Shown: one piece after another, positions 48,980 through 58,604 of the stretch
Layout of the letters: every line of letters begins with the position of its first letter
Position numbering within the stretch: position 1 is the stretch's first letter
Source of the DNA: Candidatus Zhuqueibacterota bacterium
Lineage (GTDB): Bacteria; Zhuqueibacterota; Zhuqueibacteria; Oceanimicrobiales; Oceanimicrobiaceae
Length of the DNA: 64,000 nt
NCBI GenBank assembly: GCA_029261995.1
Contig: JAJDAF010000017.1
Location: forward strand, 274,948 to 338,947
Direction: 5' to 3'
Translations under genes and position numbers: made by a program
Notes under the pieces: generated by a model
Seen by the model: the letters and a program-made list of their open reading frames with translations, nothing else
Told to the model about the DNA's origin: nothing
Database searches by the model: none

Positions 48980-49165
48980 GAACAATAGCCCAAGCCCAAA
49001 CGGGGCGGCTTACAACAGCCCAGGGCAGCGCCCTCGGTAACGATAGCCCAAGGCCCCAACGGGGCGAAATATTTCTAGATGACGAACTGGACGAACATAA
49101 CCGGGCAATGGTAAAATCTGTCGCAGCACGATTTCGCCCCGTCTGGGCTGACCACCGACTGCCAT
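48980..49165. repeat. REP-like repeat with CCCCAACGGGGCG core
   Basis: Most of the 478-base gap between the two T9SS genes is a repeat region. AACAATAGCCCAAGCCCAAA CGGGGCGG at 48980-49007 and AACGATAGCCCAAGGCCCCA ACGGGGCG at 49039-49066 are near-identical units. Between them is AACAGCCCAGGGCAGCGCCC, and an inverted partner (TTTCGCCCCGTCTGGGCTG) lies at 49131-49149. CCCCAACGGGGCG hairpins are a widespread intergenic repeat type in several phyla. No protein is likely here; apparent short frames in such repeats are artefacts. Confidence 0.65.
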
Positions 49166-49270
49166 TGTTTGCCTGAAGTCCATCTCTCACCCCACTGGTT
49201 GAATCGCGGGGGAATATTCAAAATCTTGCCGGACACTGCGCAGGAGAGAGAACGGAAGGGGGGGGAACAC

Positions 49271-49301
49271 AAAATAGGAGAGGGCCGAGCCGACCCTCTC
49301 C
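49271..49301 (-). terminator. Terminator after the metalloprotease gene
   Basis: On the minus strand GGAGAGGG (49301-49294) pairs with CCCTCTCC (49284-49277), with GC-rich inner bases, followed by TATTTT. It is 25 bases past the stop of the convergent T9SS metalloprotease gene. Confidence 0.7.
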
Positions 49302-49325
49302 CGGTTAGTCAGAACTTTTTCTCTA

Positions 49326-52300
49326 TCACTTGATCAGCGACATCTTCTTGGTTTCAATAAAGCTGCCTGCCTTGATTTGATACAAGTACAAGCCACTGGT
49401 CACCTGCTTGCCAGACTGGTTTTTGCCGTTCCACTCAAGCGTATAGAAGTTGGCTGCCTGAGTTTCGTTAACCAGGGTCCTCACCTTTTGCCCCATCATA
49501 TTGAAAACAGTCACCGAGACATTCTGATTGCCGTGCTTCGGCGGAATAGCATATCGGATAACCGTGGATGGGTTAAAGGGATTGGGGTAGTTCTGTGCCA
49601 GCGCATAAACCGTAGGCAAGGTCGAAGCCTGCCGACCCACTGAAGTCACAACCGCGGACACTTCATTGGAAGGATCACTTTCTCCTTCCGGGTAAACGGC
49701 GGTGACCTGGTAGAAAAGCGTGCTTGGGTTTAGCGCCGAGTCTACAAAGGCCGTTGTCAGGCCGTCAACGCTACCGGCGAGGCTGCCGTTGTTCACTGCG
49801 CCCGCCTGGCTGGAGCGGTAAACGTTGTACGAAAGGATCGCCGGACCAGCGCCTGGAAGCTCTGCCTCCACTGTCAGCTTGTAAGGCGAAGTATCCGATG
49901 CACCCTGGCCCGGGTCGAAAATCGTGACGCCGATCAAATAGCTGCCAGCCGCCTGATTGGGCAGGCTGATAGACTCCACCGCGGCTGCGGAATTCGATGC
50001 GGCAAGAATCGCGGTTGGTGGATTGTCCAACAGGTAGATGTCCAGGTCCGCCGAGTAATCAGAAAGGACAATGTTCAATCCTGCGGACTGGGTGTTGACG
50101 ACGAACAAATCCTCAAGGTCATCACTGCTACCATCCGTGAAATTGATCTGGATGGCTCCTACATCCGCAACCTCTGCATTGCCGTTGACCACCACCGGCG
50201 ACGCGCCCTGAAGCTCCTGCGCTGTTGCTGTCGTGTTATTGGGCTCGATTTCATCGAGATCGGCGGAAATAGCAGCAGTGGCCGGAGCGCCGCCAAGATC
50301 GGGCTCGCTCCAGTTCAATTCAACTTTGTCGCTGAAACCCGTGGCTTGCAGATTCAGCGGCACAGGCAGGTTGGGCTTGCTTAGGTCGGTCTCAAGTGTG
50401 TAGAAAAAATCAGCACCGCCGCCGTCGTTGAGATCAGCTATTGCCAGGAAGTAGGTGCCATCCGCTGGCAATTCAGCCTCGATGGCGGTGGAGTTCCGGG
50501 TCTGCAGAATGGTGCTGCCATCCGTGTCAAACACAGTCAACACGGGTTTGAAGTTGGTGAAGCCGCCGATGTTGAGCAATGCAGAGAAGATATCTTCGCC
50601 TACGCCTTCGAATGAGAAGAAATCAATGTCGCCGGGCACATCCAGCGCCGCGGAAAGTTCTTCACCGACGTTCAGCGGGGTGGCATCCGCTGGCGTGTCA
50701 TTGGGCTCAAACGGCGGTGTGAATGTATTCAATGTCAGGGAATAGAAGAAGCTCGGGCCGCCAACCGGCGTGAGGCCGGCCGAATTCTCGAAGCTGTCCA
50801 TGACCAGTAAGTAGTCGCCATCTGCCGGCAAAACCGCCTGAAGTTTGGGATCTTGCGCAACCCCAAGGTCTTCGTCATCATGAACCGCGATGGTGTCGCC
50901 GTTGGCAGCAAGCAGATGGATGAAACCGTCCAAATCCGAGCCGTATGGTTTGGCATTGACATCAGCACGAACCAAATCTCCGGCAGAACCTGTGAAGACG
51001 AAGAAATCGAGTTCACCGGATGGAGCTATGCTACCTTTGACCGTCTCGCCGTAGGCAATGGCGGTGGCGGTGCCGGAGTCGTCGTTGGGCTCGTTGTCGT
51101 CAACTTTGGTGTTGCCGACTTGGATGTCGAGCGTTACCGTCCAGTTCAGGAAAGTCGCGCTGCCGGCGCCGACGGTCGTGTTGTTCTCAGCGAAGTTGAC
51201 ACCGTCGGTGGAGTGCAAGTTGCCTGCAACGTATCCCATGGTCAAATCAGAGTCGCCTCCGATGGCCGGACCAGTGCCAGGATCTGTAATCGCTTCGCCG
51301 GGTGGAAACTGAATGACCACAAAAAGATCCTCGTCGCTATTGCGCTCTACTCCGAAAGGTACGTTAACTTCTGCAAGAGTGGCCGGTCCTGAAAAATTGG
51401 TGACTTCAGCGAGCGGACTTGACATATCAGGCTGCCCGCTGCCATCATCGGTTGTCAGCAAGATTCGCGGCCAAATCGTGCTACCGTCGTTGTTGAAGAA
51501 GGCCGCCGCGGCAACCGTGAACGGGGTTTCGAGGCTTGCTGGAATCGAGAACTGCACAGCGGCGTAGTCATTGTCGCCGTTCGGCGTGTCGAACGAAGTT
51601 GTGAGCGATTGCACGCTGCCAATGAATTCGGTGGTTTGGTCGGACCGCGCGATTCTGGCGAGCTGCGGTGAGTCATTGAGGATAATATCAATATCACCGG
51701 TCACTTGGTCGGCCAGAGGCGCCACCACTTCCATGTCTGCCGGGTCATCCAATGTCGAGTCGGCGGACTCACCAGCTCCGTTGTAGAACTCCTCAGGCCC
51801 AGGCAAAGGGATCAGAGTGCTGCTGCTGAAGCCGCCTGGCCCAATCTCGTCAATCTCGACCGAATACTCAGCGCCGGGAGTGAGGTTGTAGAGGGTGTAT
51901 CTGCCGTCGAGATCGGGATCGACTGTGCCGCCCGCAGGGGCGTTGATGTCAGCTTCAAAAAGCGCACCAGAAATCTGCGATACGGCATCGTCGAAGATGG
52001 TAGAAGCGCCGCCGCTGGTGTTGCGGGCGATCACGTTGACTCCGGTTGCAGCCGTGACACTGTCAGAAAAGAAAATGCGGCCGGTGATCGCTGCGGTGCC
52101 GCCCAATGCCGCTGCGCTATTGGCCGAAGGGTTGGTGGGGGAGGCCGGATAGAGAAAATTAACCATCGCAATATCGTCCGCATGTGGTGTGACTTCGCTG
52201 GTCGAGGTCAGAAAGGGGTACATGGTCTCCACACTTGTTTCTGGCGGAGGTCCGAACCCTTGAATGTTTTCGCCGGCGGAAAATGCCAGACCATTGACCT

Positions 52301-52904
52301 GCGTGTGCGCGAGATTGATGTAATGGCCAAATTCGTGCACGAACACGGTTTCGAACAGCTCGATGGAAATCTCGTTGTTGGTAGAGTCGCCATCGATCCA
52401 GCCGCCGTCAAGAAATGAAGAGCCTTCCGTAATCGTAAACGGCGCGGTGGTAGTAAAAAAGTCGGGCCCGGCGAAGCCGAGCACACCGCTGTCCTCTCCG
52501 AACAGCAGATCGAAGATAGCGCCGTCTTCATCAAAAACGATTTCACTCTGTCCATTTGAGGCCTCCGGAGAGAAAATGGGGCCGAAGTTGGTCTCATCAA
52601 TGTCGGTTGGATTTCCTATTGAGTCTGCGATCTGGCCGGTGTTTGCAAATGTGATTCCGGCGGTCTGGATATCCGCCCAGCGCTGAAAAGCGCCTTCGAC
52701 AAAAGCAACGGCCGCTGCGTTGTCCAGCGTGCCGAGTCCGCCACCATCGGGATTGAACGGTACCGGGCCTGAGCTGATGTCCCAGCGATAGGCTTGGCCA
52801 GTGGTTGACACAACCAGGGGCTCTCCGCCAAACAGAGTTGTCAACGCGCTGACCATAATCACCAGGACAACGCAGGTTGAGAATATTGTATTTTTATTTC
52901 TCAC
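49326..52904 (-). CDS. T9SS-secreted matrixin-like metalloprotease with PPC repeats
   Basis: A 1,192-residue secreted protein from a GTG start (GAGGAG upstream). Signal peptide about 8-27. The metzincin domain covers about 35-285, with zinc motif HEFGHYINLAH (HExxHxxxxxH) and a Met-turn in SVETMYPF. Then a carboxypeptidase-regulatory-like beta segment (about 270-390), several bacterial pre-peptidase C-terminal (PPC) type domains (DDNEPNDDSGTATAIAYGE, FEPNDTPADATPLNVGE, DEIEPNNTTATAQELQG), a fibronectin III-like segment with an SYNVYRSSQAG strand, and a type A T9SS sorting domain ending KKMSLIK. Likely a surface or extracellular protease. It is last in a three-gene minus-strand group. Confidence 0.88.
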   Translation of the reverse strand: MRNKNTIFSTCVVLVIMVSALTTLFGGEPLVVSTTGQAYRWDISSGPVPFNPDGGGLGTLDNAAAVAFVEGAFQRWADIQTAGITFANTGQIADSIGNPTDIDETNFGPIFSPEASNGQSEIVFDEDGAIFDLLFGEDSGVLGFAGPDFFTTTAPFTITEGSSFLDGGWIDGDSTNNEISIELFETVFVHEFGHYINLAHTQVNGLAFSAGENIQGFGPPPETSVETMYPFLTSTSEVTPHADDIAMVNFLYPASPTNPSANSAAALGGTAAITGRIFFSDSVTAATGVNVIARNTSGGASTIFDDAVSQISGALFEADINAPAGGTVDPDLDGRYTLYNLTPGAEYSVEIDEIGPGGFSSSTLIPLPGPEEFYNGAGESADSTLDDPADMEVVAPLADQVTGDIDIILNDSPQLARIARSDQTTEFIGSVQSLTTSFDTPNGDNDYAAVQFSIPASLETPFTVAAAAFFNNDGSTIWPRILLTTDDGSGQPDMSSPLAEVTNFSGPATLAEVNVPFGVERNSDEDLFVVIQFPPGEAITDPGTGPAIGGDSDLTMGYVAGNLHSTDGVNFAENNTTVGAGSATFLNWTVTLDIQVGNTKVDDNEPNDDSGTATAIAYGETVKGSIAPSGELDFFVFTGSAGDLVRADVNAKPYGSDLDGFIHLLAANGDTIAVHDDEDLGVAQDPKLQAVLPADGDYLLVMDSFENSAGLTPVGGPSFFYSLTLNTFTPPFEPNDTPADATPLNVGEELSAALDVPGDIDFFSFEGVGEDIFSALLNIGGFTNFKPVLTVFDTDGSTILQTRNSTAIEAELPADGTYFLAIADLNDGGGADFFYTLETDLSKPNLPVPLNLQATGFSDKVELNWSEPDLGGAPATAAISADLDEIEPNNTTATAQELQGASPVVVNGNAEVADVGAIQINFTDGSSDDLEDLFVVNTQSAGLNIVLSDYSADLDIYLLDNPPTAILAASNSAAAVESISLPNQAAGSYLIGVTIFDPGQGASDTSPYKLTVEAELPGAGPAILSYNVYRSSQAGAVNNGSLAGSVDGLTTAFVDSALNPSTLFYQVTAVYPEGESDPSNEVSAVVTSVGRQASTLPTVYALAQNYPNPFNPSTVIRYAIPPKHGNQNVSVTVFNMMGQKVRTLVNETQAANFYTLEWNGKNQSGKQVTSGLYLYQIKAGSFIETKKMSLIK

Positions 52905-52965
52905 GGTTCATTCTCCTCTTAAGGGACTGAATTTTGAGGTCACTCGTTGTTCGGGAAGGAACAAG

Positions 52966-53592
52966 TTAGCGAGCAAGCTTCTGCAGCAAAGAAACGAAGG
53001 AGCCGAACGCAAGTGCTCCCTGCTTGTTCGAGAGAAGCCGGACCTCATGGCCCTCGAGTGATGTGGCTAGGGAACTCTTGCCGGGTTCCATCTTGTTGAA
53101 CAGGCCGGCATTGTTCAGACCGTTGACCACTTTTTTCTGCCCGGTCTGTGCGTCAAAGTAGGTCTTGAAACTACCTTGCGCCATGCCAACAGGTACGGTC
53201 AGCCCCAGCCGGCTTTCCTTAGTTAAGAGAAGAACGTATTCTTCGCCAATTTTGTATTGTGGCATCCCCACAATGGTGCGATTTCGCCCCCGTACAAAGT
53301 CTGGCCTTTGCGCCCCAAGTTGCCGGACGCTGATGGTGGCGCCGATGCTGCCTTTGATTGCCTTTGTTACGGAAAACGTGTATTCTGTGTACGGCAGTTG
53401 TCCGCCGCCAGGGCCCGGTACGGTTGCCTCGGTGACTGACAAACATTTGCCGACGAAAATCCGGCCCGAACGGGTTGCCAGCTCGGCTAGATTCATCCGG
53501 GCAGTGGTTGTCGCCAACAAAGCCGTACCGCCAAGTAGGGCGATGACCAGCGACAACGCCGGGATGCGAGTTATATATCTTGGTAATCTCAT
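52966..53592 (-). CDS. Exported protein of unknown function, partner of the metalloprotease
   Basis: A 208-residue protein from ATG 53592 (AAGGAGAA upstream). Signal peptide about 1-27 (IPALSLVIALLGGTALLATT). The mature domain is beta-rich: MNLAELATRSGRIFVGKCLS, YTEYTFSVTKAIKGS, ISVRQLG and EEYVLLLTKESRLGLTV. This IFVGKCLSV...KGS pattern recurs in exported proteins that I have seen encoded next to matrixin-like proteases, but I cannot name a family with certainty. It lies 61 bases upstream of the metalloprotease gene on the same strand and is probably co-transcribed; an inhibitor or folding-partner role is a guess. Confidence 0.65.
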   Translation of the reverse strand: MRLPRYITRIPALSLVIALLGGTALLATTTARMNLAELATRSGRIFVGKCLSVTEATVPGPGGGQLPYTEYTFSVTKAIKGSIGATISVRQLGAQRPDFVRGRNRTIVGMPQYKIGEEYVLLLTKESRLGLTVPVGMAQGSFKTYFDAQTGQKKVVNGLNNAGLFNKMEPGKSSLATSLEGHEVRLLSNKQGALAFGSFVSLLQKLAR

Positions 53593-53644
53593 AAGGGATT
53601 CTCCTTGGTTTGTAACACGGGTGGCGTGTAAGCGAGGCAACTGC

Positions 53645-53974
53645 CTACCGGTGTGCTTCTTTGCTCACCCGGACATCTTTGACTTTCGCCTGCCGAGCCT
53701 GTTGCTTTAGGTCTGCCACATCAACAGGCTGGTCAGCCTGCTTGCTTGCTCTGAAATGACGCGTCAACGCCTTGACTTTGTCGGCGGCTGTCAGCTTTGT
53801 AGAATTGAGTTGCGCTGCAATATCAGTCTGAGTGATCTCCAGGGCATGCGTTGCAAGTGATTTTTCATTGTCGGCTTTCAGCGTGTCTTGCTTGCGGTCG
53901 CCGGCGTACAGCACGGTGAGCAGAGCTACAAGCATACAGATTGCCAAGAAAATGAATGAAGGTTTTCTGATCAT
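53645..53974 (-). CDS. Small exported helical protein, unknown function
   Basis: A 109-residue protein from ATG 53974 with GGAGG 6 bases upstream. Signal or membrane anchor about 6-25 (FIFLAICMLVALLTVLYAG), then a charged helical region rich in Lys, Ala and Gln (TDIAAQLNSTKLTAADKVKAL, DLKQQARQAKVKDV). No family is recognised. It is the first gene of the minus-strand group that leads to the metalloprotease. The 320 bases between its start and the divergent gene at 54295 hold both promoters; a weak candidate for the rightward one is TTGACT-17-TAGGTT at 54144-54172. Confidence 0.6.
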   Translation of the reverse strand: MIRKPSFIFLAICMLVALLTVLYAGDRKQDTLKADNEKSLATHALEITQTDIAAQLNSTKLTAADKVKALTRHFRASKQADQPVDVADLKQQARQAKVKDVRVSKEAHR

Positions 53975-54294
53975 GTTCGCCTCCTGGTTATGAGAAATTG
54001 AGTTAATTTGGTGCATTGATGGTCCCGAATAGGGCTGGAATTTGCCGCCTCACAAAATGCAATTGTAGGAATGATGCACTGAAGATAGGATCACTGTGTC
54101 GCAAAGTAAACTGAAATATTCAGACGGGGCTAAGAAAATCGGATTGACTTTTGAAGAGGCGATCGATAGGTTGGTTTGCAATATATCACAACCTGCAACG
54201 AGGCCTGCAGATCGCGGCTCATGCAGGTAAAGATAAGGGATGCTTCGGCTCAGTCACCACACTCCGGTAATTCTATTAAGTAAGGACTGAAGTT

Positions 54295-57200
54295 ATGAAG
54301 AAACCAAGCATGGTTTACAAAATCGCCCTGATTGCAGGACTCGCCTGTACGGCTTTCGCCTATTGGCAATACAGCGCTGGCAGTGATGAGACCTCGCGTG
54401 TTGCGGAGAGACTCATCGGTCAAGAGCAGTTGACCAGTTCGGATTTTATGCGCCGGGAGTTCGGCATCATCAAAGAAAAGAAGCGCGCGACGAAAGCCGA
54501 GATGTTCGGCCAGCCGGACAAGTTTGATGCCTACTACAGAGATATCACCCAGGGCGGCGCCGGGGTCCAAGGTAAGTCGTATCCCGCGCATCATAAACAG
54601 TTGGCCCTTACTGATGCGTTACAGCGAAAGTATGCCGGCAAGGATAGGAGGGTGGCACGGCTAGCCATGAGTCAACTTGACTGGGTTTCACGCGGCCCGG
54701 GCAACGTCGGTGGCCGCACCCGGGCCATTGTTGTCGATTTGGACGCGGATGCAGCGGGGAACACATGGTTCGCCGGCTCAGCCTCGGGTGGCATCTGGAA
54801 AACAGTGGACGCCGGGCAGAGTTGGGCGAACCTCACTCCTGATTTGGCTTTCCTATCGACGCAGGCATTGGTACAGTCAGCTTCGAACCCGGATGTGCTC
54901 TACGCCGGAACCGGAGAAGACTGGATGCCGGGCTTTCCGAATGTTAACGGCAATGGCATTTACAAATCCATTGACCGCGGTGCAAGCTGGACGCATCTCG
55001 GGAGCACGGACAACCAAAACGCCGAGAGCCAGTTCCGCAATGTCAGCCGCCTGATTATCCATCCATCCAATCCGGACATTGTTGTGGCTTCGACGGGTAC
55101 AGGCATTTTCAAAACCGCGGATGGCGGTGCGAGCTGGCAGGAAGTTTATCCATCAATTCTGGCGCCGGTCTCGCAAGTGATATTTGATGGCAGTGATTTC
55201 CAGGTGCAGTACGCTGCCGTGACTGCTTTCGGTGTCCTCAAATCTACGGATGGTGGAGAAAATTGGGATGTTGTGTTTCAGCCCGAGGTCGGTCCGGCGC
55301 CGTCCGGCCGAATTGAACTTGCGATTGCGCCGACCAAGTCTTCGCGACTGGCTGCGACCGTGGAGACGATCACAGGCTCGAAGAATGATGTCTACGTGTC
55401 TGATGATTCCGGGCAAACCTGGATTCGCAGCGTTGAGACTGGTGGCGACTTTGTCTGGATGGCCGAGCAAGGCTGGTACAACAACGCCGTGGCGTTCCAC
55501 CCGTTCAGCGCGGACACGCTTTACTACGCTGGCATTGAAATCCACCGGGCATCTCTTGACCTGACTGCCTCGACCGTGGCTGACATCAGTTCAACAACGA
55601 CCAACACAGAGTCGTTCTTGAATTTCATCGACTTTGGCGGCGACCTGCTGGAGGGCGGTGGCTCTTCTGATGCGGCCCCTGAGTTCGGCGCACAATCTTT
55701 GGTGCAGCCGCAAGACTATACCAATGTTCAGGTTCGGTTTGGCCCCGGGCGCAGTCAAAAGGCACACCGGTTTTTTAGTATCACCTCCGGCGGCGGCTAT
55801 CAGGACTACATCGATGTCCCGTTTGAAGTCTGGAATACCTCGAACAATCGCCAGCTCATGATTTCAATATATGACTTCAACCGTAGCGGTCAGTTTGACC
55901 TGACCGACCCGGATGGCGATGACAGCCAATTCATTCTGATTAGCAATCTGCCCTACGATCCGGATGCCGCAAATGTGGACATTGCCAACGCCGGGCCCCT
56001 GTACAAACTCATCTATTTTTTATGGCCCACGACCCCGGAAGGCGTGACTTGGGACCCTTTGTCGCACCCAGCGGCCACGATAGATTTCCAGGTTGGATTG
56101 GAGCAGGAGTTCAGCAGGACTTCGATGCAGATCTCGTCCTTTTCCTTCCGCGAGCCGAGGCCCAACAACACTCATGTGGACCACCACAACCTGACGCTTG
56201 TGCCGATGGACTCAGTCGCCGGCAGCTTCCGCCTTCTTGACGGAAACGATGGTGGCGTTACCTACTCCGACGATGGCGGCCTGACTTTCACGGCAACGCT
56301 GAATGGTTACGTCACCACACAGTTCTACGGCGCCGACAAGCGACCTGGACGCAATGAGTATGTGGGGGGCATGCAGGATAACGGCACCTGGCAGTCTCCG
56401 GTAGATGCCGAAGCGGCCTCGCCATACATTTTTCAGATAGGCGGCGATGGCTTTGATGCCGTCTGGAATGGAGCCAACCCGGAAGAGTGGATCGGCGGCG
56501 CCCAAGGCAATTGGTTCTGGCTGGTGACCAACGCCGGGGCTGGTCCGAATGCCACGTTTACGCCGATCTTCGACAAGGTCGGCAACGGTCCGTTCATTTC
56601 CATCCTGGCCAACACCAAAAGCAATCCCGAGTTGGTGCTCACAGTTTCTGAAGAAGGAGTCTACCGCAGCGATGATTTTGGGCGAACCTGGAGTCTGGCG
56701 CCCATCGAATCCGAGTCATGGCAATTCAATTCGCTGCACACGCAGATCGTGCAGTCCATTGCCAATCCGCAAATAGTCTGGGCGGGCAGCCGGTTCAATC
56801 ACGTTACTTTCAGAGATGCGCGGCTGCAACTTTCCAGGGACGGCGGCCTGACGTTTTCGCCGGTTGACAAGCAATATACGCAGGTGCCCAACATGTTCAG
56901 CATTTCCGGACTAGAGACCCATCCACTGCAGGACTCGACGGCCTATGTTCTGCATTCACGGCCACAGTCTCCGAAGATCATCCGGACCACTGACCTGGGC
57001 GAATCCTGGCAGGACATCTCGGGCTTCGGCGCAAACGAGAACAGTGATCGCGGTTTCCCGGACGTGGCGGTGTTCAGCCTGTTGGTCTTACCGCATGCTC
57101 CGGAGACGATTTGGGCCGGCACGGAAATCGGTACCTTCGAGTCTAGTGACAATGGCGCGTCCTGGTCGTTTGCTGACAACGGTTTGCCGGCGGTTGCCAT

Positions 57201-58428
57201 TTATCAAATGAAGGCGGTAGATGACCAGATCGTCGTTGCCACGCGTGGACGAGGCATTTGGTCGGTGACAATCTCAGAGTTGCCTCAGCCGCCAATCGTG
57301 ACCTTGCCACCACGGCTGCGCGCGATTTCCGGTGGCGGTGGTGGCCGTATCGAAATGACCACCGAGTTTCGTTCATCCTATGATTCTTCGTTTGTGTTAG
57401 TCGATGAAGAACCTGTCTTGAGATTTGCCGGTAACACCGCGGCCCTGGACACGACCTTTGAATTCATCGCTGCCGTGACAGAGCCCAGAACTGTGGCTGT
57501 CTCGCTGGCGTCTTATGATGATGGAGTCACCTATAAAACGGCAGACCGCCTGATAGAGATTTTTCCGCTGAGCAACGCCCGTGCCTCTTACGCGACTGAT
57601 TTCGAAGACGCCTCCGATGATTTTCGCCTCGAAGGACTGGCGCTCACCGCGCCCGAGGATTTCAGTGGCAATTCGCTAAACTCGCCGCATCCGTATCCTG
57701 CCTCCGGAAGCACCGAGGGTGACCTCGTGGCGACACTCGAGTTTCCAGTGGTCGTCAGCAGCCAAAACAGCACCGTGATGTTTGACGAGATTGCCATTGT
57801 CGAGCCGGGAAATCCCGGCAGCACGTTTGGCGATGATGACTTCTGGGACTACGTTATTGTCGAAGGAAGTTCTGACAATGGTACGACCTGGGAGGCTCTC
57901 AGCCCGGGTTACGACTCGCGTGAGTATCAGGTTTGGCTCGACGCATACCAGGGCGGAGAGGATGGCCAGCCATCTCTGTTTCGAACCCGGTCCGTTGATT
58001 TGCAGAATGTATTTGCCCCAGGGGATGAGGTCTTGCTGCGCTTCCGTCTTTTCTACGATGCCCTTGACAGCGGCTGGGGTTGGGCACTGGACAATCTGTT
58101 CATCCAGACGGCTCCGGTTTCTGTTGCGGACAAAGAAGTTGTACCTTCGAGTTTCGTGTTGTCGCAGAACTATCCCAATCCGTTCAATCCTGAGACGACG
58201 ATAACATACGGCATCCCCGCCCTCAGTGAGGTGACGCTCGATGTTTTCAATATCCGGGGACAGAGGGTGAGACGGCTTGTCGAGCGGCAAATGCAGACGC
58301 CCGGCAACTACGCAGTGCATTGGAATGGTCGCGACGAGGTCGGCGGCGCGGTGAGTAGCGGCCTTTACTTCTACCGAATTCAGGCAGGAGACTTTGTGCG
58401 GGTCTTAAAGATGACACTGTTGCAGTAA
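54295..58428 (+). CDS. Large T9SS-secreted protein with Asp-box repeats, paralogue of 44678
   Basis: A 1,377-residue secreted protein. The signal/anchor (about 5-25) is followed by a charged pro-segment, then LDWVSRGPGNVGGRTRAIVV, which matches LDWVERGPGNVGGRTRGILV of the paralogue at 44678. Asp-box motifs repeat through about 1030 (TVDAGQSW, SIDRGASW, TADGGASW, STDGGENW, SDDGGLTF, SSDNGASW), with the same beta-rich insert near 420-620 (FGPGRSQKAHRF, DYIDVPFEVWN). Two beta-sandwich parts follow, and a type A T9SS sorting domain (NYPNPFNPETTITYGIP ... GLYFYRIQAGDFV ... KMTLLQ). The gene is divergent from the metalloprotease group. Function unknown; an extracellular binding or glycan-active propeller is plausible. 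Confidence 0.85.
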   Translation: MKKPSMVYKIALIAGLACTAFAYWQYSAGSDETSRVAERLIGQEQLTSSDFMRREFGIIKEKKRATKAEMFGQPDKFDAYYRDITQGGAGVQGKSYPAHHKQLALTDALQRKYAGKDRRVARLAMSQLDWVSRGPGNVGGRTRAIVVDLDADAAGNTWFAGSASGGIWKTVDAGQSWANLTPDLAFLSTQALVQSASNPDVLYAGTGEDWMPGFPNVNGNGIYKSIDRGASWTHLGSTDNQNAESQFRNVSRLIIHPSNPDIVVASTGTGIFKTADGGASWQEVYPSILAPVSQVIFDGSDFQVQYAAVTAFGVLKSTDGGENWDVVFQPEVGPAPSGRIELAIAPTKSSRLAATVETITGSKNDVYVSDDSGQTWIRSVETGGDFVWMAEQGWYNNAVAFHPFSADTLYYAGIEIHRASLDLTASTVADISSTTTNTESFLNFIDFGGDLLEGGGSSDAAPEFGAQSLVQPQDYTNVQVRFGPGRSQKAHRFFSITSGGGYQDYIDVPFEVWNTSNNRQLMISIYDFNRSGQFDLTDPDGDDSQFILISNLPYDPDAANVDIANAGPLYKLIYFLWPTTPEGVTWDPLSHPAATIDFQVGLEQEFSRTSMQISSFSFREPRPNNTHVDHHNLTLVPMDSVAGSFRLLDGNDGGVTYSDDGGLTFTATLNGYVTTQFYGADKRPGRNEYVGGMQDNGTWQSPVDAEAASPYIFQIGGDGFDAVWNGANPEEWIGGAQGNWFWLVTNAGAGPNATFTPIFDKVGNGPFISILANTKSNPELVLTVSEEGVYRSDDFGRTWSLAPIESESWQFNSLHTQIVQSIANPQIVWAGSRFNHVTFRDARLQLSRDGGLTFSPVDKQYTQVPNMFSISGLETHPLQDSTAYVLHSRPQSPKIIRTTDLGESWQDISGFGANENSDRGFPDVAVFSLLVLPHAPETIWAGTEIGTFESSDNGASWSFADNGLPAVAIYQMKAVDDQIVVATRGRGIWSVTISELPQPPIVTLPPRLRAISGGGGGRIEMTTEFRSSYDSSFVLVDEEPVLRFAGNTAALDTTFEFIAAVTEPRTVAVSLASYDDGVTYKTADRLIEIFPLSNARASYATDFEDASDDFRLEGLALTAPEDFSGNSLNSPHPYPASGSTEGDLVATLEFPVVVSSQNSTVMFDEIAIVEPGNPGSTFGDDDFWDYVIVEGSSDNGTTWEALSPGYDSREYQVWLDAYQGGEDGQPSLFRTRSVDLQNVFAPGDEVLLRFRLFYDALDSGWGWALDNLFIQTAPVSVADKEVVPSSFVLSQNYPNPFNPETTITYGIPALSEVTLDVFNIRGQRVRRLVERQMQTPGNYAVHWNGRDEVGGAVSSGLYFYRIQAGDFVRVLKMTLLQ

Positions 58429-58604
58429 CGACATTTTCCTTGATTTTAGATTCGGTTCTTCTTATTATAGCGCCTGAACTGAACGGCAGAAGGGGCGGCC
58501 CACCGACTATGTTTCATCATCGGCGGACCTGGCGAGAAGCGTTTGCAGCCGCAAGTGACGCGGGGACACTGTCGCACATGAACGTAGGAGCGGGAATAGG
58601 AAGG

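Noticed and set aside
48980..49272. Short open frames in the GC-rich gap between T9SS genes
   Set aside because: They are translations of CCCCAACGGGGCG-type repeats, a known source of false small proteins.
51705..52418. A 237-codon plus-strand frame opposite the metalloprotease
   Set aside because: It lies antisense to the HExxH region of a protein with sorting domain and signal peptide; its product is Arg/Gly/Val-rich without a domain.
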